Shown in pieces: positions 35,828-45,980 of a stretch of 64,000 nt of DNA (positions are counted from its first letter, which is position 1; each line of letters starts with the position of its first letter). The notes beneath the pieces were generated by a model that did no database searches, was not told the DNA's origin, and saw nothing but the letters and a program-made list of their open reading frames with translations. The stretch lies in NCBI RefSeq assembly GCF_022808775.1, contig NZ_JAKZLA010000009.1, forward strand, positions 1 to 64,000, read 5' to 3'. This DNA comes from Geothrix terrae. Lineage in GTDB: Bacteria > Acidobacteriota > Holophagae > Holophagales > Holophagaceae. The translations under genes were made by a program, and so were the position numbers.

Positions 35828-36256
35828 GTGTCGAACTACCCGGAATACATGGTCGCTCCGATGCGCGAGGAACTGGTCCAAGTGGGTTTCCGCCAGCTTC
35901 TGACGCCGGCGCAGGTGGACGAGGCCCTGCAGCTGCCCGGCACGACCCTCCTGCTGGTGAACAGTGTCTGTGGCTGCGCGGCGGCCGGGGCCCGGCCGGG
36001 CGTGACCGAGGCCCTCCGGACCCAGGGCCTGCACTTCGATCACCTGGTCACGGTCTTCGCCGGCATGGAGAAGGAAGCCACGGCCCAGGCCCGCGAGTAC
36101 TTCGAGGGCGCCATGCCCACGAGCCCCCAGGCCGCCATCTTCAAGGACGGGCAGCTGGTCCACCTCATGCAGCGCCAGGATTTCCTGGGCCACGAGCCCG
36201 GGGACATCGCGGCCACGCTGGTCGCGGCCTACCGCCGCACCGTGGCCGCCAGCTGA
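35828..36256 (+). CDS. Bacilliredoxin (BrxA/BrxB, DUF1094)
   Basis: 142 residues. The YPEYMVAPMREELVQVGFRQL opening and the CGC active site in LLVNSVCGCAAAGARPG define the family; it removes bacillithiol or other thiols from oxidised proteins. GTG 35828 has GGAGG 5 bases upstream and yields the usual N-terminus. In members outside Bacillota the thiol partner may differ; bacillithiol genes are not in this window. Confidence 0.93.
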   Translation: MSNYPEYMVAPMREELVQVGFRQLLTPAQVDEALQLPGTTLLLVNSVCGCAAAGARPGVTEALRTQGLHFDHLVTVFAGMEKEATAQAREYFEGAMPTSPQAAIFKDGQLVHLMQRQDFLGHEPGDIAATLVAAYRRTVAAS

Positions 36257-36299
36257 TCGCGGCCGGACACATGAAGTAGGCTGGGGATCGGAGAACCCG

Positions 36300-37418
36300 A
36301 TGCCCAAGCCCTTGTCCCACATCAGGATCGTGGATCTGTCCTGCGTGCTCGCAGGCCCCTTCTCGACCCAGCTGCTGGCGGATTTCGGGGCGGAGGTCCA
36401 GAAGCTGGAGCCCCCGGGCGGGGACCCTTCGCGGGGCTGGGGACCACCCTTCGAGCATGGCGAATCCGGCGAGAGTGCCTACTTCCGCTGCGCCAACCGC
36501 GGCAAGCGCAGTCGGGCCATCGATCTCCACACGGAGGACGGCAGGGCCGCCCTCTTCGAGTTGCTGAAGGACGCGGACGTGCTGGTGGAGAACTTCCGCG
36601 CCGATTCCGCGGATCGCCTGGGGCTCGGCTGGAAGCGCCTCCATGCCAGGTTTCCCAAGCTCATCCTGGCCTCGGTCCGCGGGTTCGCCTCGGATGTCAC
36701 GGCCTCCCGCCGGGCCGGGTACGACTTCATCATCCAGGCCGAGAGCGGGTGGATGGCCATCACCGGCGAGCCGGAGGGCCGCCCCATGAAGATGGGCGTG
36801 GCCCTGGTGGATGTGCTGGCGGGCCTCTACTGCGCCAATGGCATCCAGGCGGCCCTCCTCCACCGCGAGCGCACCGGCGAGGCCCTCCACATCGAGGTGC
36901 CGCTCATGGAGGCGGCCCTCGCGGGCCTGGTGAACGTCGGGGCCGGCGCCCTCATGACCTGCAAGACCCCGCAGCGCTGGGGCAACGCCCATCCCCAGAT
37001 CGTGCCCTACCAGACCTTCCGCTGTTCCGATGGCGACGTGGCCATCGCCGTGGGCAGCGACCGCCAGTTCGAGGTGCTGGCCATGTGGCTGGGCCTGGAC
37101 CTGGACGCGCGGCCCGAGTGGCGGCAGAACCGGGGCCGCGTGAAGGACCGGGAGGCGCTGGTGGCCCTCATCGAGGCCCGCACGCTGGCCAGCACCGTGG
37201 ACCGGGTGCTGGCCTTCTGCGAACCCAACGCCATCCCCGCCAGCCGCATCCGGACCGTGGACGAGGTGCTGTTCCGCCAGGGCGGCGAGCTCCACAACCT
37301 GCTCCAGCCCCTGTTCGAAGCCGAGACCAACGCCATGGTCCCCACCCTGGCCTCGCCCGTGCTGCTCAACGGCGAGCGGGCCTGCGCCCCCCTGCCCCCG
37401 CCCCGCTGGAAGCCATGA
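36300..37418 (+). CDS. CaiB/BaiF-family (class III) CoA-transferase
   Basis: 372 residues. The N-terminus IRIVDLSCVLAGPFSTQLLADFGAEVQKLEPPGGDPSRGWGPP is diagnostic, and the catalytic aspartate is in RRAGYDFIIQAESGWMAITG. It transfers CoA between carboxylic acids; the substrate is not deducible. It overlaps the next gene (ATGA). Confidence 0.93.
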   Translation: MPKPLSHIRIVDLSCVLAGPFSTQLLADFGAEVQKLEPPGGDPSRGWGPPFEHGESGESAYFRCANRGKRSRAIDLHTEDGRAALFELLKDADVLVENFRADSADRLGLGWKRLHARFPKLILASVRGFASDVTASRRAGYDFIIQAESGWMAITGEPEGRPMKMGVALVDVLAGLYCANGIQAALLHRERTGEALHIEVPLMEAALAGLVNVGAGALMTCKTPQRWGNAHPQIVPYQTFRCSDGDVAIAVGSDRQFEVLAMWLGLDLDARPEWRQNRGRVKDREALVALIEARTLASTVDRVLAFCEPNAIPASRIRTVDEVLFRQGGELHNLLQPLFEAETNAMVPTLASPVLLNGERACAPLPPPRWKP

Positions 37419-37822
37419 GCGCCGACCGCCGCCGCACCCCCCGTCTGGTGCCCCTGGGCGCCCGCCAGCCCGATCAGAAGGCCCTGGCGCGCCTGCGCGC
37501 CGCCTGGGCCTTCGTGGTGGGCCCCGCCCTGGCGGATCGCACCCGTCCCCTCCGGGTGGAGCGGAACGTGCTCGTGATGGGCTGCTGGGAGCTGACCCGG
37601 ATCGGCCCTCTGCGAGAGGCCACCACCGCCGTATGGCCCCAGATCCGCGATCGCATCCAGCGGGCCCTGAACCTCAGCCTGACCGGCCTCCAGATCACCC
37701 CCTGCGACCCACCCGTGGAAGCCCCCGCCCAGCCGGAGGATCCCGATCCCCTCCGCCGCGCCCTGCACCTCCTCGAAGCCCGCCGCCGGGAGCGCATCCG
37801 CCTCGGCCTGGAGTCCGACTAG
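37415..37822 (+). CDS. DUF721 (DciA-like) protein
   Basis: 135 residues. The KH-like DUF721 core, ALARLRAAWAFVVGPALADRTRPLRVERNVLVMGCW, matches DciA, the ancestral replicative-helicase loader. A basic C-terminal helix follows. Many bacteria without DnaC use this protein. Placement next to a CoA-transferase is not usual (dciA commonly neighbours secA or dnaN), so the assignment is moderate. Confidence 0.78.
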   Translation: MSADRRRTPRLVPLGARQPDQKALARLRAAWAFVVGPALADRTRPLRVERNVLVMGCWELTRIGPLREATTAVWPQIRDRIQRALNLSLTGLQITPCDPPVEAPAQPEDPDPLRRALHLLEARRRERIRLGLESD

Positions 37823-37828
37823 GCAGAC

Positions 37829-37857
37829 TGGACGCCTCGTTCCATTTCCAGTACAGT
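37829..37857 (+). promoter_or_regulatory. Promoter of tRNA-Pro
   Basis: TGGACG (37829-37834), 17 bases, TACAGT (37852-37857), then 11 bases to the tRNA 5' end. Fits a sigma-70 promoter for a short leader. Confidence 0.6.
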
Positions 37858-37867
37858 CAAACCTTCG

Positions 37868-37990
<123 letters not shown>

Positions 37991-38332
37991 ATGAAACGAA
38001 AGGAGGATTCGAACCTCCGAGTGGGATTTCGAAGGCGCCACTAGATGTGGCGCCGGAGAAAGACCGGCGGCTGGCGCAGCCAGACGCGTTCGAATCCGGG
38101 GCCCGGGTGGGTCGAAACCTCGGAAGGGTAAGCGGCCAACTTCCGAGTGGGCTTTCTCTGGCGGCGGCTCCCAACCGATGGTCCCCCAACGGACATCGCC
38201 CCCGACCTCCGAACCGCTGTGGTCAGACCGCGCGGAAGCCGCCACGACCCAAGCCAGGCGTTCGTGATCAACGGCGCCCCTGCCGGCACGATACAATGGC
38301 GGGTTCCGCCCGCCGGGCGGGGAGTCCACCCG
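37991..38332. other. Gene-free 342-base region with tRNA-derived debris
   Basis: It holds an inverted copy of the tRNA-Pro T-arm (38003-38020 complements 37916-37933) and two related strings, TCCGAGTGGGATTTC (38016-38030) and TCCGAGTGGGCTTTC (38142-38156), about 126 bases apart. No open frame, intact tRNA or promoter is evident except a weak promoter-like TACAAT at 38292 before cutA. Confidence 0.5.
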
Positions 38333-38659
38333 ATGAGCGACGCCTGCACCATCATGACCACCTGCGGCAGCGAGGAGACAGCTCTGACCATCGCCGCGGC
38401 CCTGGTGGATCAGGCCTATGCCGCCTGCGTGAACATCGTCCCCAGCATCAAGAGCTACTACTACTTCAAGGGCGAAACCCACCTCGACGAAGAGGTGATG
38501 CTCATCATCAAGACCACCAGGGAATTCTTCCCCCAGGTGTCGGAAGTGATTTCGGACCTCCACACCTACGAAGTCCCGGAGATCCTGATGTTTCCCGTGG
38601 AAGCCGGGTCCGAGGGCTTCCTCGACTGGATCCATCAGAGCGTGAACCGGCTCGCCTGA
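38333..38659 (+). CDS. cutA: Divalent-cation tolerance protein CutA
   Basis: 108 residues, trimeric ferredoxin-like fold. Family pattern TTCGSEETALTIAAALVDQAYAACVNIVPSIKSYYYFKGE, then EVMLIIKTT and HTYEVPEILMFPVEAGSEGFLDWI. GGGGAG lies 8 bases before the ATG. Linked to copper tolerance in E. coli, though its true role is unsettled. Confidence 0.95.
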   Translation: MSDACTIMTTCGSEETALTIAAALVDQAYAACVNIVPSIKSYYYFKGETHLDEEVMLIIKTTREFFPQVSEVISDLHTYEVPEILMFPVEAGSEGFLDWIHQSVNRLA

Positions 38660-38689
38660 GCCCATCCGACCAGCCTCCCGGAGCCCCCC

Positions 38690-39670
38690 ATGGAACAGAC
38701 CCTGTCCCTCGAATTCCTGCGCGTGGTCGAACAGGCCGCCATTGCCTGCGCCTCCTCCGTCGGCCACGGCCGGCGGAAGTACAGCGACCAGCTCGCAGTG
38801 GAAGCCATGCGCCACGCCATGGAGACCGTCCGCATGGACGGCACCATCGTCATCGGCGAGGGCGAGCGGGACGAGGCACCCATGCTCTTCATCGGCGAGA
38901 AAGTGGGCATGGGGGCGGACATGGATGGGGACCACCCGGCGGTGGACATCGCCGTGGACCCCCTGGAAGGCACGAACCTCTGCGCCACCGGCGCCCCCAA
39001 CGCCATCGCCGTGCTGGCGGCCACGGAAAAGGGCGGCCTGCTGCACGCGCCGGACCTCTACATGGAGAAGCTGGTCGTGGGTCCGGCCGCCAAGGGCAAG
39101 GTGAGCCTCAACGCGCCCGTGCAGGAGAACCTGGAGATCATCGCGAAGTCCCTAGACCGCAAGGTCGAGGAGATCACCGTCACCGTCCTCGACCGGGAGC
39201 GCCACGCCCAGCTCATCGCCGACATCCGCAAGGCCGGCGCCCGCATCCAGCTCATCGGCGACGGCGACCTCAGCGCCGCCATCAGCGCCGCCGTCAGCGG
39301 CACGGGCATTCACGCGGTCATGGGCACCGGCGGGGCCCCGGAGGGCGTGCTCTCCGCCGCCGCCCTCAAGTGCCTCAACGGCGAGATCCAGGGCCGCCTC
39401 AAGGTGGACACCAACACCGCCAGCCGCGAGAAGGCCGAGGCCATGGGCGTGGACTTCGACCGCATCTACTTCACGGACGACCTCTGCCCCGGCAAGCAGA
39501 TCGTGTTCGCGGCCTGCGGCGTCACCCACGGGAACCTCCTGAAGGGCGTGCTCCACTTCGGTCACGGCGTCCGCACCCAGAGCCTGGTGCTCACCTACCA
39601 GGACCGGAAGGTGCACTTCATCGACACCGTGCACATGAAGGAAGGCGAGAAGGTCACGGTCCGCTTCTAG
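38690..39670 (+). CDS. glpX: Class II fructose-1,6-bisphosphatase GlpX
   Basis: 326 residues. The gluconeogenic step fructose-1,6-bisphosphate to fructose-6-phosphate. Metal-site motifs [14 protein letters not shown] and [16 protein letters not shown], and the substrate region [10 protein letters not shown] with [16 protein letters not shown]. Length is standard. It is 30 bases after cutA and possibly co-read. Confidence 0.97.
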   Translation: MEQTLSLEFLRVVEQAAIACASSVGHGRRKYSDQLAVEAMRHAMETVRMDGTIVIGEGERDEAPMLFIGEKVGMGADMDGDHPAVDIAVDPLEGTNLCATGAPNAIAVLAATEKGGLLHAPDLYMEKLVVGPAAKGKVSLNAPVQENLEIIAKSLDRKVEEITVTVLDRERHAQLIADIRKAGARIQLIGDGDLSAAISAAVSGTGIHAVMGTGGAPEGVLSAAALKCLNGEIQGRLKVDTNTASREKAEAMGVDFDRIYFTDDLCPGKQIVFAACGVTHGNLLKGVLHFGHGVRTQSLVLTYQDRKVHFIDTVHMKEGEKVTVRF

Positions 39671-39686
39671 CCTCCTCCGGAATCTC

Positions 39687-40151
39687 TTGCGCGAATCCCT
39701 CCGCACCCGCCTCTTCCGCTGGGTCTTCAACTTCTGGCCCTGCTACCGGGGCACGGGGGCCCGGGTGGCCTTCATCGCCTCGGACTGGTCCGAGGTCCGC
39801 GTGCGCCTGCCCCTCTCCTGGCGGACCCGGAACTACGTGAGCACCATCTTCGGCGGCAGCCTCTACGCCGGAGCGGATCCCATCTACATGCTCATGCTGA
39901 TCCACCGGCTCGGACCGGAGTACGTGGTGTGGGACAAGGCCGCCTCCATCCGCTTCCGCAAGCCGGGCCGCAGCGCCCTCTTCGCCACCTTCCGGATCGA
40001 CGAGGCCGAGCTGGCCGAGATCCGCCACCTCCTCCGGGATCAGCCCAAGGTGGACCGCACCTACCCCGTGGAATGGCGGGATGCGGAAGGCACCATCCAT
40101 GCTGAACTGAAGAAAGTGGTTCACATATCACTTCGGAATCCTTCCTGGTAG
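39687..40151 (+). CDS. DUF4442 hotdog-fold protein (2)
   Basis: 154 residues, paralogue of the protein at 32306-32791: both have a short basic N-terminus, the RT/RN-rich WRTRNYVSTIFGGSLYAGADPIYML core (compare RNHLGSMYFGALAIGAD), and similar length. TTG start at 39687, 17 bases after glpX; no better start exists. Function unknown. Confidence 0.8.
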   Translation: MRESLRTRLFRWVFNFWPCYRGTGARVAFIASDWSEVRVRLPLSWRTRNYVSTIFGGSLYAGADPIYMLMLIHRLGPEYVVWDKAASIRFRKPGRSALFATFRIDEAELAEIRHLLRDQPKVDRTYPVEWRDAEGTIHAELKKVVHISLRNPSW

Positions 40152-40180
40152 GCTTTTAGCCTCAACTTACGAGGTTATTC

Positions 40181-42205
40181 ATGGCTTCCTCCCTGCGCGC
40201 CTCCCTCGGCCTTTGCCTGGGCCTTGCGGCCTTCTCCCTGGTGGCCCAGCCCAAGCCCGGCGTCGATCCGGCCAACCTGGACACCACCGTGAAGCCCTGC
40301 GACGACTTCTACCGGTTCGCCAACGGCGGCTGGCTCAAGTCCCACAGCCTGCCGGCGGACAAGTCCCGCTACGGCGCCATGGAAGAGCTGAGCGAACGCA
40401 ACCGCGCCATCCTCCATAAGATCCTGAACGAGACCAGCACGAAGACCACCTGGGCCAAGGGCAGCGTCCAGCAGAAGGTGGGCGATTTCTACGCCTCGGG
40501 CATGAACGAGGGCGCCATCGAGGCGCGCGGCCTGGCACCCATGAAGCCGATCTTCGCCACCATCGACGGCCTCAAGGACACGAAGCAGCTCCCCGCCCTG
40601 CTGGCGAAGCTGCACGCCCAGGGCCTGCCCGGCGGCTTCGGCTTCTTCGTGCGGCAGGACGCCAAAGCCTCCACCCAGTACCTGGGCTACCTGGGCCAGG
40701 GCGGCACGGGTCTGCCCGACCGCGACTACTACCTGAAGGATGACGCCCGCAGCCGGGACATCCGCGCCAAGTACGAGGCCCACATCGCCAAGATGCTGGA
40801 GTTGACCGGCGACGCGCCGGACCTCGCCCGGGTCCGCGCCAAGGTCGTGCTGGATCTGGAGACCCGCCTGGCCCAGGCCCAGTGGACCCGCGTGGAGCTG
40901 CGGAACCCCCAGAAGACCTACAACAAGCGCACCCTCGACCAGGTGGCGACCGAAGCCCCCGGCTTCGACTGGAAGGCCTATTTCGCGGCCCGCGGCGTGA
41001 AGCTCGCCGACCTGAACCTCAGCCAGCCCTCCTTCTTCCAGGCCTTCGGCAAGCTGGCCTCCGAGGTGCCTGCCCCCCAGTGGCGCACCTACCTGCGCTG
41101 GCATGCCCTCAGCGCCACCGCCAACCTGCTGCCCAAGGCCTTCGGCGAAGAGGCCTTCGCCTTCCACGGCAAGGTCCTGAACGGCACGCCCGAGCGGGAG
41201 CCCCGCGCCAAGCGCATCGAGGCCATGACGGACGGCACCCTGGGCGAGGCCCTGGGCCAGCTCTACGTGAAGGTGGCCTTCCCCCCCGAATCCAAGAAGA
41301 AGGTCCTGGAGCTGGTGGAGAACCTCCGCGTCGCCCTGCGGGAGCGCATCACGAACCTGGACTGGATGAGCCCCGAGACCAAGCAGCAGGCCCTCACGAA
41401 GCTCAATGCCTTCGGCGTGAAGATCGGCTACCCGGACAAGTGGAAGACCTACGCCTTCGACGTGAAGCGGGACGACTTCTTCGGCAACGTGCGCCGTGCC
41501 GCCGCCTTCCGCGTCCAGGAGAACCTCAAGAAGCTCGGCAAGCCCATCGACCGCACGGAGTGGGGCATGACGCCGCCCACCGTGAACGCCTACTACAGCC
41601 CCACCATGAACGAGATCGTGTTCCCGGCGGGCATCCTCCAGCCGCCCTTCTTCGACGCCAAGGCTGACGACGCGGTGAACTACGGCGCCCTGGGCTACGT
41701 CATCGGCCACGAGATGACCCACGGCTTCGACGACAGCGGGAGCCAGTTCGACGCGGAAGGCAACCTCAAGAACTGGTGGACCGAGGCGGACAAGAAGGCC
41801 TATCAGTCCCGCACGGACCTGGTGGTGAAGCAGTACGACGCCTACGAGCCCATCAAGGGTGAGCACGTCAACGGCAAGCTCACCTTGGGCGAGAACATCG
41901 CCGACATCGGCGGTCTCAAGATCGCCTTCGCGGCCTACCAGAACAGCCTCAAGGGCAAGCCCGCCCCGGCGTCCATCGACGGCTTCACCGGCCCCCAGCG
42001 CTTCTTCCTGGGCGCCGCGGCCGTGTGGCGCAACCACATCCGCGAGGCCGCCCTCTCCGTGCGCCTCAAGACCGATCCCCACAGCCCCGGCCGGGAGCGC
42101 GTGATCGGCCCCCTGTCCAACCTGCCGGAGTTCTACGACGCCTTCGGCTGCACCGATGGCCAGCCCATGAAGCGGGACGTCAAGGTGCGGCCGGCCATCT
42201 GGTGA
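40181..42205 (+). CDS. M13-family zinc metallopeptidase (neprilysin-like) 1
   Basis: 674 residues with a signal peptide. M13 N-terminal domain (VKPCDDFYRFANGGWL), catalytic HEMTH (His510-His514) in VIGHEMTHGFDDSGSQFD, and the third ligand in GENIADIGGLKIAF. The C-terminal RVIGPLSNLPEFYDAFGC motif is complete. It hydrolyses peptides outside the cytoplasm. It is the first of a tandem pair with the gene at 42257. Confidence 0.97.
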   Translation: MASSLRASLGLCLGLAAFSLVAQPKPGVDPANLDTTVKPCDDFYRFANGGWLKSHSLPADKSRYGAMEELSERNRAILHKILNETSTKTTWAKGSVQQKVGDFYASGMNEGAIEARGLAPMKPIFATIDGLKDTKQLPALLAKLHAQGLPGGFGFFVRQDAKASTQYLGYLGQGGTGLPDRDYYLKDDARSRDIRAKYEAHIAKMLELTGDAPDLARVRAKVVLDLETRLAQAQWTRVELRNPQKTYNKRTLDQVATEAPGFDWKAYFAARGVKLADLNLSQPSFFQAFGKLASEVPAPQWRTYLRWHALSATANLLPKAFGEEAFAFHGKVLNGTPEREPRAKRIEAMTDGTLGEALGQLYVKVAFPPESKKKVLELVENLRVALRERITNLDWMSPETKQQALTKLNAFGVKIGYPDKWKTYAFDVKRDDFFGNVRRAAAFRVQENLKKLGKPIDRTEWGMTPPTVNAYYSPTMNEIVFPAGILQPPFFDAKADDAVNYGALGYVIGHEMTHGFDDSGSQFDAEGNLKNWWTEADKKAYQSRTDLVVKQYDAYEPIKGEHVNGKLTLGENIADIGGLKIAFAAYQNSLKGKPAPASIDGFTGPQRFFLGAAAVWRNHIREAALSVRLKTDPHSPGRERVIGPLSNLPEFYDAFGCTDGQPMKRDVKVRPAIW

Positions 42206-42211
42206 TCCATG

Positions 42212-42235
42212 CTCCGGAATGCCGCGCATTCCGGA
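42212..42235. repeat. Hairpin between the two M13 genes
   Basis: 11-bp stem CTCCGGAATGC / GCATTCCGGAG with a 2-base loop. It is not followed by U in either direction, so it is more likely a stability or processing element than a terminator. Confidence 0.45.
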
Positions 42236-42256
42236 GATAGAAAATAAGGGAATGGT

Positions 42257-44263
42257 ATGAAGAACCGCTCTGTACTGCTCGTATTGGCGCTGATGGCGCC
42301 ACTCTCGGCCCAACTGCCCTACAAGGGCTTCAACCCGGCGAACCTCGACCCCACCGTGAAGCCCTGCCAGGACTTCTTCCAGTACGCCGTGGGCGGCTGG
42401 GCCAAGCGCACGACCATCCCCGCCGAATACGAGCGCTACGGCGTGGACCAGGAGATCGACACCCGGACCCACCAGATCCTGCGGGAGATCATGGAATCCG
42501 CGGCGGCCGCCAAGGCCGCCCCGGGTTCCGAGACCCGGAAGGTCGGGGACTTCTATGCCAGCGGGATGGACGAGGCGGGCATCGAGGCCGCGGGGCTCAA
42601 GCCCCTGGCTCCGCTGTTCGCGCGCATCGACGGCGTGAAGGACGCGGCCTCCCTGGTGGCCGTGCTGGCGGACCTGCACCGGCTGGGCGCCTTCGCGGGC
42701 TTCTATTTCGGCGTCGAGCAGGACGACAAGGAGAGCAGCCGCTATTCCATGGTGCTCGCCCAGGACGGCCTCGGCCTTCCGGACCGGGATTACTACCTGA
42801 AGGACGACCCCAAGTCGAAAGAGCTCCTCGCCGCCTACCGCGCCTATGTCGCGAAGATGATGGCCATGGCCGGCTTTCAGGCCGGGGATGCCGACCGCAT
42901 CCTCGACCTGGAGACGCGCCTCGCCAAGGCCAGCATGACCCGGGTGGAGCAGCGGGATCCCAACGCCGTCTACCACGCCATGACGCCCGCCCAGCTCAAG
43001 GCTGCCGCGCCCGGGTTCCCCACGGAGCTCTACCTGAAGGCCCTGGCAGCTCCTGCGCCGGACCGCTTCGTGGTGCGCCAGCCCGCCTTCATGGCCGAGC
43101 TGGGCCGCATGATCCAGGAGGTCCCCGCCGACCAGTGGCGCACGTACCTGCGCTGGACGCTTCTCAACGACGCCGCCCCGGGCCTGCCCAAGGCCTTCGA
43201 GCAGGCCTCCTTCGCCTTCTACGGCACAAAGCTCCAGGGCACCACCGCCCAGCATCCCCGCTGGAAGCGCGTGATGTCCGCCGCGGACCGCGGCCTGGGC
43301 GAGGCCCTGGGCAAGCTCTACGTCCAGCGCGCCTTCCCTGCCAGCAGCAAGGCCAAGGTGCTGGAGATGGTGGAGAACCTCCGCACGGCCCTGAAGACCC
43401 GCATCGACGGCCTCGCGTGGATGAGCGGCCCGACCAAGGCCAAGGCCCGTCAGAAGCTGGCCGCCATGCGGGTGAAGATCGGCTATCCGGATGTCTGGCG
43501 CGACTACACCCGGCTCGAAGTCAAGCGGCAGCCGTACGTGCTCAACCTCCTGGAGACCCGCCGCTTCGAGTTCCAGCGGCGCCTCGCGAAGCTCGGCGGC
43601 CCCATCGACCGCAACGAGTGGAGCATGACGCCGCAGACCAACAACGCCTACTACAGCCCCACCATGAATGAGATCGTCTTCCCGGCGGGCATCCTCCAGC
43701 CCCCCTACTTCGACGCGACGGCCGACGACGCGGTGAACTACGGGAACATCGGCGCCACCATCGGCCACGAGATGACCCACGGCTTCGACGACGAAGGCCG
43801 CCAGTTCGACGCCGACGGCAACCTCAAGAGCTGGTGGACCCCCGAGGACGAGAAGGCCTACAACGAACGCGCCGAGCTGGTGGTGAAGCAGTTCGATGCC
43901 TTCGAGCCCCTGCCCGGTCTCCACCTCAACGGGAAGCTCACCCTGGGCGAGAACATCGCCGACCTGGGCGGCCTCAAGATCGCGTGGGACGCCTGGAAGC
44001 TGAGCCAGAAGGGTAAACCTCCCGTGGGCAAAATCGGCGGCTTCACGCCTGGTCAGCGGTTCTTCCTGGGCTACGCCGAGACCTGGCGCACCCTCACGCG
44101 CGAGGAGGCCTTGCGCCTCCGGACCGTGACCGATCCCCACAGCCCGGCGAAGTTCCGCGTGAATGGCCCGCTCTCCAACCTGCCGGAGTTCTACGAGGCC
44201 TTCGGCTGCCAGGACGGCGACCCCATGAAACGGCCCGAGAAGGACCGGCCGGCCATCTGGTAG
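42257..44263 (+). CDS. M13-family zinc metallopeptidase 2
   Basis: 668 residues, tandem paralogue of the preceding gene, with the same layout: signal peptide, VKPCQDFFQYAVGGWA, HEMTH (His504-His508) in TIGHEMTHGFDDEGRQFD, GENIADLGGLKIAW, and a matching C-terminal FRVNGPLSNLPEFYEAFGC. The mature parts have clearly diverged, so the duplication is old. Confidence 0.97.
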   Translation: MKNRSVLLVLALMAPLSAQLPYKGFNPANLDPTVKPCQDFFQYAVGGWAKRTTIPAEYERYGVDQEIDTRTHQILREIMESAAAAKAAPGSETRKVGDFYASGMDEAGIEAAGLKPLAPLFARIDGVKDAASLVAVLADLHRLGAFAGFYFGVEQDDKESSRYSMVLAQDGLGLPDRDYYLKDDPKSKELLAAYRAYVAKMMAMAGFQAGDADRILDLETRLAKASMTRVEQRDPNAVYHAMTPAQLKAAAPGFPTELYLKALAAPAPDRFVVRQPAFMAELGRMIQEVPADQWRTYLRWTLLNDAAPGLPKAFEQASFAFYGTKLQGTTAQHPRWKRVMSAADRGLGEALGKLYVQRAFPASSKAKVLEMVENLRTALKTRIDGLAWMSGPTKAKARQKLAAMRVKIGYPDVWRDYTRLEVKRQPYVLNLLETRRFEFQRRLAKLGGPIDRNEWSMTPQTNNAYYSPTMNEIVFPAGILQPPYFDATADDAVNYGNIGATIGHEMTHGFDDEGRQFDADGNLKSWWTPEDEKAYNERAELVVKQFDAFEPLPGLHLNGKLTLGENIADLGGLKIAWDAWKLSQKGKPPVGKIGGFTPGQRFFLGYAETWRTLTREEALRLRTVTDPHSPAKFRVNGPLSNLPEFYEAFGCQDGDPMKRPEKDRPAIW

Positions 44264-44298
44264 CATCGCCCTTTCGTCCCGATTTCCAAAGGATCTCC

Positions 44299-45948
44299 AT
44301 GCGCATCCGCCCCCTCGTCCTCCTTGCCACCCTCCTGACCGCCGGCGCGGCCCTGGACGCCTGCACCAACCTGCTCGTGACCAAGGGCGCGACCAAGGAT
44401 GGGTCGACGATGATCACCTATGCCGCCGACAGCCACACGCTCTATGGCGAGCTCTACTTCAAGCCCGGCGGCAAGCACAGCCCCGGCGAGGTGCGCGTGA
44501 TCCGGGAGTGGGACAGCGGCTTCACCTTCGACACGGGCAAGGTCCTCGGCAGCATCCCCGAAGCCCCCGTGACCTACACCCGTGTCGGCAACATGAACGA
44601 GCACCAGGTCACCATCGCCGAGACCACCTTCGGCGGCCGCAAGGAGCTGCAGGTCCCCAGCGGCATCATCGACTACGGCAGCCTCATCTACATCGGCCTG
44701 GAGCGCGCGAAGACCGCCCGCGAGGCCATCCAGGTGATGACCACCCTCGCCGAGCAGTACGGCTACGCCTCCGAGGGCGAGAGCTTCTCCATCGCAGATC
44801 CCAACGAAGTCTGGATCCTCGAGATGATCGGCAAGGGCAAGGGGCAGACGGGCGCCCTCTGGGTGGCCTACCACCTGCCGGACGGCACCATCAGCGCCCA
44901 CGCCAACCAGTCCCGCATCCGCCAGTTCCCCCTGAACGACCCCAGCACCGCCATCTACAGCAAGGACCTCATCCCCTTCGCCCGCGAGAAGGGCTACTTC
45001 AAGGGGGCGGACAAGGACTTCAGCTTCGCCGACACCTACGCGCCCCTCACCTTCGGGGCCCTGCGCGCCTGCGAGGCCCGCGTGTGGAGCCTGTTCCGCC
45101 GCGCCGCGCCCAGCCAGAACCTCTCCATCGACTACGTCAAGGCCGTGAAGGGCGCCAAGCCCATGCCGCTCTTCATCAAGCCCGACCAAAAACTGAGCGT
45201 GCATGACGTCATGCAGCTCATGCGCGACCACTTCGAGGGCACCGAGTTCGACATGACCAAGGACGTGGGCGCCGGTCCCTACAAGCTGCCCTACCGCTGG
45301 CGACCCATGACCTGGAAGGTGGACGGCCAGGAGTACCTCCACGAGCGCGCCATCAGCACCCAGCAGACCGGCTTCTCCTTCGTGAGCCAGGCCCGCGGCT
45401 GGATGCCCGGTCCCGTGGGCGGTGTCCTCTGGTTCGGCGTGGACGACACCTACACCACGGTCTACCAGCCCATCTCCTGCGCCATCACGGCGCCCCCCAA
45501 GGCCTTCGCCATCGGCACGGGCAACTTCGATTCCTTCAGCTGGGACAGCGCGTTCTGGACTTTCAACTTCGTCAGCAACTACACCTACACCCGCTGGAGC
45601 GACATGATCGTGGACGTCCAGAAGGTGCAGCAGGAGCTCGAAGGCCGCTATCTGGCCGACCAGGCGGAGGTGGACCGCAAGGCCCTGGAACTCTACAAGC
45701 AGGATCCCGCCCAGGCCCAGGCCTACCTCACCCAGCGCGCCGCCGCCAACTCCGAGGAACTGATGGGCCGCTGGAAAAAGCTGGGCGAATCCCTCATCTG
45801 GAAGTACCTGGACGGCAACGTCCGCAACGGGAAGGGCGAGGTCACCCATCCCAAGGCCCCCGAGGACTGGCTTCGCTGCATCGTCAAGGACCACGGCGAC
45901 ACCATCAAGATGCGGAAGGTGGAGGGGTTGGCGCCGGACGAGGAATAG
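44299..45948 (+). CDS. C69-family secreted dipeptidase
   Basis: 549 residues. A signal-like N-terminus (LVLLATLLTAGAALDA) precedes Cys22, the expected N-terminal nucleophile after processing (ACTNLLVTKGATKDGSTMITYAADSH). Typical stretches are GESFSIADPNEVWILEMIGKG and WRPMTWKVDGQEYLHERAISTQQTGFSFVSQARGWMP. Hydrolyses dipeptides. It fits the peptide-degrading block. A strong terminator follows. Confidence 0.94.
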   Translation: MRIRPLVLLATLLTAGAALDACTNLLVTKGATKDGSTMITYAADSHTLYGELYFKPGGKHSPGEVRVIREWDSGFTFDTGKVLGSIPEAPVTYTRVGNMNEHQVTIAETTFGGRKELQVPSGIIDYGSLIYIGLERAKTAREAIQVMTTLAEQYGYASEGESFSIADPNEVWILEMIGKGKGQTGALWVAYHLPDGTISAHANQSRIRQFPLNDPSTAIYSKDLIPFAREKGYFKGADKDFSFADTYAPLTFGALRACEARVWSLFRRAAPSQNLSIDYVKAVKGAKPMPLFIKPDQKLSVHDVMQLMRDHFEGTEFDMTKDVGAGPYKLPYRWRPMTWKVDGQEYLHERAISTQQTGFSFVSQARGWMPGPVGGVLWFGVDDTYTTVYQPISCAITAPPKAFAIGTGNFDSFSWDSAFWTFNFVSNYTYTRWSDMIVDVQKVQQELEGRYLADQAEVDRKALELYKQDPAQAQAYLTQRAAANSEELMGRWKKLGESLIWKYLDGNVRNGKGEVTHPKAPEDWLRCIVKDHGDTIKMRKVEGLAPDEE

Positions 45949-45980
45949 GCCCGGAAGGTCTGAAAACCTGCAATTTTCAG

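Noticed and set aside
38000-38160. A second, minus-strand tRNA gene
   Set aside because: Only a T-arm-like piece is present. The acceptor and anticodon arms cannot be built, and the distance from the T-arm to CCA is 3 bases too long.
42212-42235. Terminator between the two M13 genes
   Set aside because: The stem is good, but A-rich rather than U-rich sequence follows on the coding strand.
40175-44266. Very long open frame on the minus strand opposite the two M13 genes
   Set aside because: High GC third positions create long antisense frames. Its residues are low-complexity Gly/Ala/Leu/His-rich with no domain, while the plus strand carries complete peptidases.
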